Assembly (NCBI RefSeq): GCF_000513195.1
Contig: NZ_CBVI010000165.1
Span: 1 to 42,617 of the forward strand
Length of the DNA stretch: 42,617 nt
Reading direction: 5' to 3'
From: Bacteroides timonensis
Lineage (GTDB): Bacteria; Bacteroidota; Bacteroidia; Bacteroidales; Bacteroidaceae
The notes under the pieces were generated by a model, which searched no databases, had not been told where the DNA came from, and saw nothing but the letters and a program-made list of their open reading frames with translations. A program made the position numbers and the translations under genes. This document shows positions 1 to 7,722 of this stretch, in pieces. Each line of letters opens with the position of its first letter. Position 1 is the first letter of the stretch.

Positions 1-21
1 TTGCCAGTAACAAAGCTTCGT

Positions 22-113
22 CCCCCAATTGCGGGACAAACGATTTCCAATTGGGGGCTGTATAGCCCGCAACTGCGGGACAGATAGCCTCCAATTGAAA
101 AACGAAGTCTTAC
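22..113. repeat. Array of four 22-bp palindromic units
   Basis: Four 14-bp near-palindromes of the form N4-CAAYTG-N4 start at 22, 44, 66 and 88, an exact 22-bp period. The first is CCCCCAATTGCGGG and the third CCCGCAACTGCGGG. CCCCCAATTG (22-31) and CAATTGGGGG (48-57) are perfect inverted repeats; CAATTGCGGGACA (26-38) recurs as CAACTGCGGGACA (70-82). The whole block is roughly symmetric about 61.5, with CTTCGT (16-21) facing ACGAAG (102-107). No gene overlaps it, and the gene to its left is outside the window. The same geometry with other sequences recurs at 7649, 9409 and 34417. Confidence 0.75.
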
Positions 114-387
114 CGGTAGCATAATGACATTTTCCTTAAGGCAAAAGGGGAAAAAGAAAGGGGCAAATCATGATTAGCAACTGAGGCTTTCTCCATTATA
201 CCCGCATGTTATAAACGAAATTATGGTTGTTTGACGGTCTTTTTGAGAGAAAAAGAGTTAAAAGGCCTCCTTTTGTGTGCAAAAAGGGGCACTAATGCAT
301 AATTGCGCGAGATTCGCATAAAATGATTGAATAAACTGAAAATAAGAAAGTTATAGGGCAAAATATGCACATTGAGGCTTCATTTGT
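114..387. other. Gene-free stretch
   Basis: A+T-rich sequence with no credible coding frame. A 65-codon open frame on the minus strand (292-489) has a non-protein-like composition and runs across the repeat cluster that follows. Nothing else recognisable was seen. Confidence 0.5.
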
Positions 388-492
388 GGTGTAGGATAAA
401 TTTTGCCTACACCTTCCTACACCCCTTCCTATACCCGCTATACGCCTAATAATCAAAAGAAAACATGCACCGGTGTAGGATGTAGGCAAAAT
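388..492. repeat. Cluster of GGTGTAGG/CCTACACC inverted octamers
   Basis: The octamer GGTGTAGG occurs at 388-395 and 472-479 and its complement CCTACACC at 406-413 and 416-423. The first pair forms an 8-bp stem with a 10-nt loop. A longer imperfect pair joins ATTTTGCCTACA (400-411) to TGTAGGCAAAAT (481-492). It may be a decayed repeat array or a binding-site cluster; no gene starts close by, so its function is unknown. Confidence 0.6.
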
Positions 493-502
493 ATAAAAAA
501 AA

Positions 503-726
503 CAAAAATGATAATTAGCGGCGTAGTGCTGGAGTAAGATTTAGCTTCGCTGACCATTGGTTCCTTTCGGCGTGCAAGTGATTTTTCATCCGCAGATGAC
601 GCGGATAACACAGATTTTAAAGGCTACGCTATGTTTAATGCACCCGTTTGAAAGGTAAAAAAGAAATCTGCGTTATCCGCGTCATCTGCGGGTGAAAAAT
701 GAAAATCCGCTAAATTATCATTTTTG
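503..726. mobile_element. MITE-like nested inverted-repeat element, ~224 bp
   Basis: Outer arms CAAAAATGATAATTAGCGG (503-521) and its complement at 707-726 match with one inserted base. Inner arms at 581-617 and 664-700 are 37 nt long and complementary with two mismatches; their core CGCAGATGACGCGGATAAC is striking. The element has no coding capacity, which fits a miniature inverted-repeat element or a large structured intergenic repeat. A second trace of the outer arm lies at 27151-27167. It sits just downstream of the holA stop and could also end that transcript. I saw no clear target-site duplication. Confidence 0.65.
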
Positions 727-781
727 TACCAACTTATTTTTAAAGCGTTACTTAATGAAGAGTGTATAGAAGACAAAGCTG

Positions 782-1801
782 TTAATGCAGAATCTTGAAG
801 ACCAGTTCGCGAAGAATATCCCCGTCACTTAAAGATGGATTTCCCACTCCTTTAGATTTTGCATCTGCATATCGTATTTCTCCGATAATTTGCATGGTCT
901 TTACTCCATTATATCGGCGCATAGCTGCGAGATAGTCTTTGGCCTGCCAGGGGGTGCGTAGTCCCAACATGTTGGCTATGCCTTGCTCCGATTTTTCAGG
1001 GGCATAATAGGCCAACATCAAGTTAGAAAAGAATCCAAAAAGTAAAGATAAAGTCATTTGAATTGGATTTGTCTTCGGATTTTCTTCAAAATATTTTATT
1101 ATCTTATTAGCTTTAAGGACATCCTTTTCAACGAGGGCACTACGTAATTCGAAGTTATTATAGTCCTTGCTGATACCAATGTTCTTTTCTATCTGTTCGG
1201 GGGTAATGCGTGTATGACCTTTTGGAAGTGTAATGATCAGTTTTTCCAGCTCTCCCGTGAGGCGACTGAGGTCGGCACCAACGAAATCGGCCAGCATGGC
1301 AGTGGCTTTAGGTTCCACGTCGATACCTTTGCGTTTCATATAAGAAGTGATGAATGCAGGCAGTTGCGCATCCTTCACTTTTTTAGATTCAAACAGGACA
1401 CCAGTCTTTTCGATTTCGGCAGCCAGCTTCTTTCTTCGATCCAGTACGCCATGTTTATGGCATATTACTAATATGGTAGAAAGCAGCGGTTTTTGGAGGT
1501 AATAAGAAAGTTCCTCCATATTACGGATATTCTGCGCTTCCTTTACTACCACCACCTGATGCTCGGACATCATCGGATAACGCTTGGCGGCATTAATAAC
1601 AGTAGCTATATCCACATCTGCCCCGTAGACAACGGTCAGGTTGAACTCCTTTTCCGTTTCGGTCAGAATATTGTCTGTTATGTAGTCGGCAATGAGGTCG
1701 ATGTAATAGGGTTCCTCGCCCATGAGATAATAGACGGGACGGTATTGCTTCGCTCTCAGTTCCTTTAAGATGTCATCACACGTGATTTCCTGTTTTGCCA
1801 T
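782..1801 (-). CDS. holA: DNA polymerase III subunit delta
   Basis: This is the clamp-loader delta subunit, which opens the beta sliding clamp and loads it on primed DNA at the replication fork. The 339-residue length is normal. The N-terminal AAA+-like domain carries the conserved region around residues 24-35 (YYLMGEEPYYID), followed by the lid domain (about 145-210, with ADFVGADLSRLTGELEKL) and the C-terminal helical collar domain. As usual for delta, there is no functional Walker motif. The gene lies 8 nt downstream of AMP nucleosidase on the same strand, so the two are probably co-transcribed. The MITE-like repeat at 503-726 follows its stop codon. Confidence 0.95.
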   Translation of the reverse strand: MAKQEITCDDILKELRAKQYRPVYYLMGEEPYYIDLIADYITDNILTETEKEFNLTVVYGADVDIATVINAAKRYPMMSEHQVVVVKEAQNIRNMEELSYYLQKPLLSTILVICHKHGVLDRRKKLAAEIEKTGVLFESKKVKDAQLPAFITSYMKRKGIDVEPKATAMLADFVGADLSRLTGELEKLIITLPKGHTRITPEQIEKNIGISKDYNNFELRSALVEKDVLKANKIIKYFEENPKTNPIQMTLSLLFGFFSNLMLAYYAPEKSEQGIANMLGLRTPWQAKDYLAAMRRYNGVKTMQIIGEIRYADAKSKGVGNPSLSDGDILRELVFKILH

Positions 1802-1809
1802 ATTCGTTT

Positions 1810-2586
1810 TTACCAGTCGAATTTCAGATGTTTTACGGTCTTCTTCTCGTCGATAATCATACGCAGGGATGCGATGCCGATTTCAACGTGCTCGGTTACG
1901 TAATTTTGGGTAACCAGATTATCGCTTTTATCGGTTTTTACTCCTTCAGGAATCATTGGCTGGTCAGAAACCAGTAAGATGGCTCCGGTAGGGATGTGAT
2001 TGGCAAAACCGCAACTGAAGAGAGTCGCTGTTTCCATATCAACGGCCATGGCACGGGTTTTCTTCAGATATTCCTTGAATTCTTCGTCATGCTCCCAAAT
2101 GCGGCGGTTGGTAGTGTATACGGTACCTGTCCAATAGTCGCGGGCATGGTCGCGGATGGATGAAGAAACGGCACGTTGCAACATAAATGCCGGTAACGCT
2201 GGTACTTCGGGCGGGAAGTAGTCATTGGAAGTTCCTTCGCCACGGATGGCGGCGATAGGAAGGATGAGATCCCCTATTCTGTTTTTCTTATCGATACCAC
2301 CGCACTTGCCCAGGAACAGGCAGGCTTTGGGCTGTATAGCACTTAGTAAATCCATGATAATTGCAGCGTTAGGGCTTCCCATACCAAAGTTGATAATGGT
2401 CATGCCTTCTGCTGAAGCAGACGTCATATTAGCGTCTTTACCAAGAACGGGTACATTGAACTTCTCCGCAAAAATATCCACATACTTGTTGAAGTTAGTC
2501 AACAGAATATACTCTCCAAAGTCCTCAAGCTTACGTTTTGTGTAACGAGGCAGCCAGTTAGCTACGATTTCTTGCTTTGTTTTCAT
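1810..2586 (-). CDS. amn: AMP nucleosidase (short form)
   Basis: It is predicted to hydrolyse AMP to adenine and ribose 5-phosphate in the cytosol (purine salvage and AMP-pool control). The 258-residue protein is the short form common in Bacteroidetes: the nucleoside-phosphorylase-like catalytic fold without the long N-terminal domain of E. coli Amn. Visible family features are NFGMGSPNAA (66-75), the GKCGGID loop (93-99), MAVDMETATLF (180-190), which contributes the ribose-binding Met/Glu, and the catalytic Asp in LLVSDQP (D208). It is first in a two-gene minus-strand unit with holA and is divergent from the nuclease-like gene at 2701. A plausible -7 box lies at 2642-2649. A related purine nucleosidase or phosphorylase activity cannot be excluded. 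Confidence 0.88.
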   Translation of the reverse strand: MKTKQEIVANWLPRYTKRKLEDFGEYILLTNFNKYVDIFAEKFNVPVLGKDANMTSASAEGMTIINFGMGSPNAAIIMDLLSAIQPKACLFLGKCGGIDKKNRIGDLILPIAAIRGEGTSNDYFPPEVPALPAFMLQRAVSSSIRDHARDYWTGTVYTTNRRIWEHDEEFKEYLKKTRAMAVDMETATLFSCGFANHIPTGAILLVSDQPMIPEGVKTDKSDNLVTQNYVTEHVEIGIASLRMIIDEKKTVKHLKFDW

Positions 2587-2641
2587 AAGATTTCATTAAA
2601 TTTGTTCCCTAAATACTTTCAGGGAGCGATTATTTAACTCA

Positions 2642-2649
2642 CAAAAGTA
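2642..2649 (-). promoter_or_regulatory. Candidate -7 box for amn-holA
   Basis: On the minus strand it reads TACTTTTG, matching the Bacteroides TAnnTTTG -7 consensus, 56 nt before the amn start. No clear -33 TTTG was seen. Confidence 0.35.
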
Positions 2650-2700
2650 CAATAAAAAAGTAGAATTCGGAAATTTGTTAATCACTTATCACATATCAAT

Positions 2701-3150
2701 ATGTTATCGTTAAACTTACCTGTATTTGATGCTAAAGTCGTGAACCGTGAAGGGAAACCTGCTATTTTCGACGTGATACGCCGCCGATATGTAGCACTGA
2801 CGCCCGAAGAATGGGTACGCCAGCATTTCGTACATTTTTTGCTGAACCATAAAGGATATCCGCAGACATTGATGGCGAACGAGGTACAGGTACAGCTCAA
2901 CGGAACGAAGAAACGTTGTGACACAGTGCTTTACCGTCGTGACCTCACGGCACGGATGATTGTGGAGTATAAAGCGCCGGACATAGAGATTACGCAAGCG
3001 GTGTTCGATCAGATTACGCGCTACAATATGGTGCTGAAAGTAGATTACCTTGTAGTAAGTAATGGAATGCAACACTATTGCTGCAGGATGGATTACGAGC
3101 GGAATAGCTATACTTTTCTTCCAGATATTCCTGATTATCAGATGTTATAA
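2701..3150 (+). CDS. Solitary HsdR-N-like PD-(D/E)XK protein
   Basis: A 149-residue protein resembling the N-terminal nuclease domain of type I restriction HsdR subunits (HSDR_N_2-type family) but with no helicase part. The nuclease core can be read as E61 (ANEVQVQL), D74 (KKRCDTVLY), then E89 and K91 in IVEYKAP, with a downstream Gln in FDQITRYN. All catalytic positions look intact, so it may be an active DNase. No methylase or specificity subunit is nearby, and the setting next to holA suggests a housekeeping DNA-metabolism or repair role rather than defence; I recall this neighbourhood from other Bacteroides, so it is probably ancient. It is transcribed away from amn and ends at the large hairpin at 3160-3238. 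Confidence 0.8.
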   Translation: MLSLNLPVFDAKVVNREGKPAIFDVIRRRYVALTPEEWVRQHFVHFLLNHKGYPQTLMANEVQVQLNGTKKRCDTVLYRRDLTARMIVEYKAPDIEITQAVFDQITRYNMVLKVDYLVVSNGMQHYCCRMDYERNSYTFLPDIPDYQML

Positions 3151-3159
3151 TATCCACTA

Positions 3160-3238
3160 AAAAGGGCTACACCTACTCGTGGTCGGAAAATCGGCTTCTA
3201 TGACCGATTTTCCGACCACGAGTAGGTGTAGCCCTTTT
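3160..3238. terminator. Perfect 35-bp hairpin between convergent genes
   Basis: The left arm 3160-3194 and right arm 3204-3238 are perfectly complementary over 35 bp, with a 9-nt loop (CTTCTATGA). The arms begin AAAAGGGCTACACC and end GGTGTAGCCCTTTT, so on both strands the stem ends in a T run. It lies 9 nt past the stop of the plus-strand nuclease gene and 43 nt past the stop of the minus-strand RND pump gene, so it can serve as a bidirectional terminator. The stem is far longer and more perfect than termination needs, which suggests a mobile or recently duplicated repeat. Confidence 0.75.
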
Positions 3239-3281
3239 CAATGAGACTAATCAGGATCTAAATCAATGAACCTAATCAGGT

Positions 3282-6200
3282 CTAAACCTTCTCAGTCTTT
3301 TCTTCTATCTGCTTCTTTCCCAATTTTTCCTGTATCTTCTGCATCAACTCATAGAAATTTGGGATATAGACTGTGGCAAGCAATGTATTCAGTGCCATAC
3401 CAAACACAACAGCCGCTCCCAGTGCAATACGGCTTTCCGCTCCTGCACCCGTAGCAAACAGCAATGGCATCACACCGAATACAAATGCCAGGGATGTCAT
3501 CAGGATAGGCCGCAAACGGATATGCCCTGCCTGGAATGCCGCATCACGAATGGAATTGCCTTGTGCACGGAAATCGCGGGCGAACTCTACAATCAGAATA
3601 CCATTCTTTGCCGACAGTGCCACAAGCAGGATAATACCGATTTGTGTATAGATGCTGACAGCTGTTCCCATGATGAGACAGCCAATCATCGCTCCCAACA
3701 ATGCTACCGGAAGCCCGATGACCGCAGCTACCGGGCTCGTCCAACTCTCGTACTGTGCTGCAAGTACCAGGAAGGCAACGAGTAACGCCATTACAAACAC
3801 AACGGTTGTCGTTGTGCCCGCCTGCGTTTCCTGATAAGCTACTGACGTCCACTCATAACCAAATTCATCGCCCAGTTGCTCCTTAAAGAGTGTCTCCATT
3901 TGCTGTATCGCCTCCCCGGAACTGCTTCCCGGGGCTACGTTGCAAGTGACGGAGGCAGTGGAATACATATTGTAACGGTTGATTTGGTCCATTCCTAACT
4001 GTTCCTCCACCCGCATAAAGGCTGAAAATGGTACCATCTCTCCCGATGCATTCTGTACACTCAGCTTCAGTACATCGTCAATGATCCGTTGGGCACGATC
4101 CCGTGCACCGAGCTTTACCTGATAGATGCGGCCGAACTCAACGAAATCGTTCACATAAGCAGCTCCCATGTAGTAACCTAAGGAAGTAAAGACACTGTTC
4201 AGCGGAATACCCATCAATTGTACTTTATCCCGGTCTATGTTCAGGAAATACTGGGGTACATTAGCTTGGTACTGACTGCTGACGGATGCCAATGCAGGTT
4301 TGGTGTGATAGGTTGCCATCAGCGTCTCTACGGCATGTTGCATTTCTGTGGCACCGAGGTTATTACGATCTTCCACTTGTAGCTGTAGACCGCCCGTAGC
4401 ACCGAGTCCGGGAATGGCAGGGGGCACCATGGCAAAAACTTCTGCTTCCTGAATTCCATACGCCTGTGCATTGAAACGATTTACTACAGACTGAGCCGTA
4501 TGTTCCTTTCCTTTCCGCTCGTCCCAGTTCTTCAAGATAACGAAATAGGTGCCGGAATTACTCTGTTCTCCGCCTCCCATAACAGAGAAGCCGGATATGC
4601 CGATATAATTTTTCACTTCGGGATAGCTGTTGAGGATTTCATTGATCTCACGTCCGACAGCTTCTGTACGTTCCAGACTTGAAGCAGGCGGCAATTGCAC
4701 CACGGCAAGGAAATACCCGTCATCTTCTTCGGGAATAAAGGTGCTGGGCCACTTCATAAACAGGATCACAGCGAGTGCCGTAAACCCGGCATAAGACAAC
4801 AGTGCAGCAGCAGGACGTCGGAGCAACCAACCCACGGTTTTATCATATATCCCTTGTGTCTTGTCGTACACAAAGTTGAAGCCCCGGAAAAGTGGCGACT
4901 GTGCAGGTTTCGTGGGCTGTAATATCAAGGCACACAATGCCGGAGTCAGTGTCAGCGAGTTGAAACCACTCAATACGGTGCTGGCAGCAATAGTCAGCGC
5001 AAACTGCTTATAAAGTTGTCCGGAGATACCGCTGACGAGCATTGTCGGAATAAATACGGCAAGCAACACCAGCACTACGCCCACAATCGGACCGGTGATC
5101 TCTCCCATTGCCTGAATGACCGCCTGCCGGGCACTGTACTGCCCCGTATCAAGCAAACGCGTGGAGTTTTCCACTACCACAATGGCGTCATCCACCACAA
5201 TGGCCACGGCAAGTATTAATCCGAACAGTGTCAGTGTATTGATGGAGAATCCGAAGAGCGCCATCACTGCCAGAGTACCGATGAGTGATACGGGAATGGT
5301 GATACACGGAATGATAACCGCCCGCCAGTTCTGCAGGAAAAGAAAGATGACGAGCACCACAAGCAGGGTTGTTTCCAGGAAAGTTACCAGCACTTCGTCT
5401 ACTGAAGCGTGGATGACGTCCGTTGTATCCAGGGTTACACTGTAATGGATGCCGCTGGGGAACGATTCTGACAGTTCTTGCATCTTCTCTTTTACGCCTT
5501 TGGATACATCCAGCGAATTGGAACCCGGTTGCTGATAGATGGCGATGGCGGCGGTAGGTTGGCCGTTCAGCCGGGATACAACGCTATAGGATGCGGAGCC
5601 AAGGTCGATGTGAGCCACATCACGGAGGCGAAGCACTCTCCCGCCCGCTTCTGTTCGCAAGATGATATTGCCGAACTCTTCGGGAGATGAAAGTCGCCCT
5701 TTCACCGTCAGACTGTATTGATAGGCAGGGGCATCGTTGCCGGAAGAGACATTGCCAATGTTGGCGTTACCCGGAGCCGGATTTCCCGGCAGGGGTTGTC
5801 CCACGGTTCCGGCACTGACTTCTACATTTTGTGATTGAATGGCCTGGTAAACATCGGCTGCCGAAAGATTACGGATACGCAGTGCTGCCGGGTCCAGCCA
5901 GATACGCATGGAGTAGTCTCCCGCTCCCATCACATTGACAGCGCCTACGCCCGGTACGCGCGTCAATTGGTCGGCAAGGTTCAGGGTGGCGTAGTTGCTG
6001 AGGTATAGCCCGTCATATTCCTTGTTTTCGGAAGTCATGGTGAGGAACATCACGATGTTCGATGACTGCTTTTGAACAGTTACTCCCTGTACCACTACCG
6101 GGGTTGGCAATGAAGCCTGTGCCACGCTGACACGGTTTTGGACTTGTACGGTTGCCATGTCGATATCTGTTCCGACGGCAAAAGTAATGGTGAGCGAATA

Positions 6201-6464
6201 GGCACCCGATGAGGAGGAATTGGAGGACATATAAAGCATGCCGTCCACTCCGTTTACTTGCTGCTCGATGGGTATACCCACGGTTTGGGCCACTGTCTGC
6301 GCATTGGCACCAGGATAGACGGCGCTGACCTGAACGGTAGGCGGCGTAATGTCCGGATACTGCGCAATGGGGAGTATGCCCAGTGTGACCAGTCCCGCCA
6401 CCACGATCAGCAGCGCAAGCACAGTAGCAAAGATAGGACGGTTTATGAAGAATTTTGAGAACAT
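3282..6464 (-). CDS. RND multidrug efflux pump, inner-membrane permease (AcrB/MexB/BmeB type)
   Basis: A proton-driven exporter of the HAE1 family that takes amphiphilic drugs, bile salts or detergents from the periplasm and inner membrane and passes them to the outer-membrane channel. The 1060 residues match the family. The N-terminus FINRPIFATVLALL leads TM1, followed by the porter domain with GIPIEQQVNGVDGMLYMSS (63-81). The proton-relay Asp pair is D425-D426 (VAIVVDDAIVV) in TM4, and the partner Lys is in SAKNGILIVEFA near residue 960. Residues about 222-246 form a Gly/Pro/Asn-rich stretch that looks longer than in E. coli AcrB. It is last in the operon, 29 nt after the adaptor gene. The substrate cannot be told from sequence. 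Confidence 0.95.
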   Translation of the reverse strand: MFSKFFINRPIFATVLALLIVVAGLVTLGILPIAQYPDITPPTVQVSAVYPGANAQTVAQTVGIPIEQQVNGVDGMLYMSSNSSSSGAYSLTITFAVGTDIDMATVQVQNRVSVAQASLPTPVVVQGVTVQKQSSNIVMFLTMTSENKEYDGLYLSNYATLNLADQLTRVPGVGAVNVMGAGDYSMRIWLDPAALRIRNLSAADVYQAIQSQNVEVSAGTVGQPLPGNPAPGNANIGNVSSGNDAPAYQYSLTVKGRLSSPEEFGNIILRTEAGGRVLRLRDVAHIDLGSASYSVVSRLNGQPTAAIAIYQQPGSNSLDVSKGVKEKMQELSESFPSGIHYSVTLDTTDVIHASVDEVLVTFLETTLLVVLVIFLFLQNWRAVIIPCITIPVSLIGTLAVMALFGFSINTLTLFGLILAVAIVVDDAIVVVENSTRLLDTGQYSARQAVIQAMGEITGPIVGVVLVLLAVFIPTMLVSGISGQLYKQFALTIAASTVLSGFNSLTLTPALCALILQPTKPAQSPLFRGFNFVYDKTQGIYDKTVGWLLRRPAAALLSYAGFTALAVILFMKWPSTFIPEEDDGYFLAVVQLPPASSLERTEAVGREINEILNSYPEVKNYIGISGFSVMGGGEQSNSGTYFVILKNWDERKGKEHTAQSVVNRFNAQAYGIQEAEVFAMVPPAIPGLGATGGLQLQVEDRNNLGATEMQHAVETLMATYHTKPALASVSSQYQANVPQYFLNIDRDKVQLMGIPLNSVFTSLGYYMGAAYVNDFVEFGRIYQVKLGARDRAQRIIDDVLKLSVQNASGEMVPFSAFMRVEEQLGMDQINRYNMYSTASVTCNVAPGSSSGEAIQQMETLFKEQLGDEFGYEWTSVAYQETQAGTTTTVVFVMALLVAFLVLAAQYESWTSPVAAVIGLPVALLGAMIGCLIMGTAVSIYTQIGIILLVALSAKNGILIVEFARDFRAQGNSIRDAAFQAGHIRLRPILMTSLAFVFGVMPLLFATGAGAESRIALGAAVVFGMALNTLLATVYIPNFYELMQKIQEKLGKKQIEEKTEKV

Positions 6465-6493
6465 GAGCTTAGTATTTAGTTATTTACGATTGG

Positions 6494-7612
6494 TTATTTG
6501 CTGATGGGCTTTACTTTCATCCCTTCCCGCACTTTCATCAGTGCCCGGGTGACGTAGCGTTCCTGTGGCGAGAGTCCGCCGGTTATTTGCCGCAGACTGT
6601 CGTCTATCAACTGTCCCACCTCGACGTGGCGATAGCGCACCATATCGGAATCGTTCACTACATACACATACTTTCCCAATTGATCGGTCCCGATGGACGC
6701 GTCCGGTATCAGTATTGCCTGCGATTCTTTGCCGTATGGCAAGGTGATGCTGACATAAAGTCCGCTTTTCAGTAAACCTTTCGGGTTGTCCAGGCGGGCA
6801 CGCAGATTCAGGGTTCCGGTGCTCAGGTCTACATTGGGTGCGAAGTAATCGAGTGTGGCAGGATACGGTTGTATGCCGTCTTCCCCCAGGTTAACAGTGA
6901 TTTGCCGGGGTAGTGTATCTTTCTGTTGTGCGGTTCCTTGTTGCATCAGCATGGCAAGCCACTGGTTATCAGTGATATTGAAGTATGTATATAGCAGGTC
7001 ATCTTTATAGATCGTGGCAAGGGTGACAGGCTGCAGACTTCCCCCTACATAACTGCCCACATCGACTTGATTCCGGCTGACAGTTCCATCAAACGGCGCC
7101 CGGACTGTGCAGTAACCCAGATTCGTGCGTGCTGTATTCAGCGCAGCTTCGGCATTGCTGACTGCCGCTTGCGAAGTGGCAACATTCGATTTCGACTGTA
7201 ACACCTGTATCTGGCTTACAGCGTCGCTTTTCACAGCTTCCAGCATACGGGCATAGTTGTTCCGGGCATATTCCAGATTGGCTCGGGCGGTGTTCAGTTC
7301 CGCTTTCGCCTGTTCTACATTGTCCTGGTAAATAGTGGGTTCGATGACGAACAACACCTGCCCTTTCCGAACCCTGCTTCCCGGAGCATAGGCGATGGTT
7401 TGCAGGGTCCCGTTCACCCGTGCCACCAGGTTGACGGTCTTTTCCGAACTCAGATAGCCCGGATACTCTTTAGTCAGTGTGATGTCTTTCACCACCGGAC
7501 TGGCTACGCTTATCTCCGGAACGGGCATCGCTCCGCGCGCTGCTTCTTTTTTGTCCCCACATCCCGCCAGCAACGGAATCAGCGTGAGGATGATGTACAT
7601 TTCATTTTTCAT
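6494..7612 (-). CDS. RND efflux periplasmic adaptor (AcrA/MexA/BmeA type)
   Basis: A membrane-fusion protein linking the RND pump (3282-6464) to the TolC-type channel (7723-9195). The 372-residue protein opens with a lipoprotein signal, lipobox LLAGC with C18, so it is probably anchored by lipid in the inner membrane. A barrel-sandwich/lipoyl half-motif follows (VNLVARVNGTLQTIAY), then a long helical hairpin of about residues 95-160 (EQAKAELNTARANLEYARNN), the returning lipoyl half (YCTVRAPFDGTVSRNQVDVG), a beta-barrel and a membrane-proximal domain. The order channel-adaptor-pump in this operon differs from the usual adaptor-pump-channel order. A palindrome array (7649-7710) lies just upstream of its start and may affect its expression relative to the channel gene. 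Confidence 0.95.
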   Translation of the reverse strand: MKNEMYIILTLIPLLAGCGDKKEAARGAMPVPEISVASPVVKDITLTKEYPGYLSSEKTVNLVARVNGTLQTIAYAPGSRVRKGQVLFVIEPTIYQDNVEQAKAELNTARANLEYARNNYARMLEAVKSDAVSQIQVLQSKSNVATSQAAVSNAEAALNTARTNLGYCTVRAPFDGTVSRNQVDVGSYVGGSLQPVTLATIYKDDLLYTYFNITDNQWLAMLMQQGTAQQKDTLPRQITVNLGEDGIQPYPATLDYFAPNVDLSTGTLNLRARLDNPKGLLKSGLYVSITLPYGKESQAILIPDASIGTDQLGKYVYVVNDSDMVRYRHVEVGQLIDDSLRQITGGLSPQERYVTRALMKVREGMKVKPISK

Positions 7613-7648
7613 ATATGGTTATGGTTTAGGAATTATTCTTAGTTATAA

Positions 7649-7710
7649 TGATACCCCGATCTCACGGGTGGTGACATACCGATGTCATGGGTGATGAGAT
7701 ACGTATCTCA
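7649..7710. repeat. Array of three 16-bp TGA-N10-TCA palindromes, 23-bp period
   Basis: Units TGATACCCCGATCTCA (7649-7664), TGACATACCGATGTCA (7672-7687) and TGAGATACGTATCTCA (7695-7710) begin exactly 23 bp apart. The third is a perfect palindrome and sits inside an 18-bp one (7694-7711). Between units two and three, TGACAT/ATGTCA changes to TGAGAT/ATCTCA, a swap in both arms that keeps the symmetry. A weaker near-palindrome centred at about 7634 may be a fourth unit. It fills the 110-nt gap between the channel and adaptor genes of the efflux operon, so it could be an internal operator, an RNA structure or a spreading repeat. Confidence 0.75.
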
Positions 7711-7722
7711 TTCCCCACCTCT

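Noticed and set aside
292..489. A 65-codon minus-strand open frame
   Set aside because: It crosses the GGTGTAGG repeat cluster, has no domain or signal, and its composition looks like translated intergenic DNA.
2701..3150. Part of a type I restriction-modification system
   Set aside because: No HsdM, HsdS or helicase domain in the surrounding genes.
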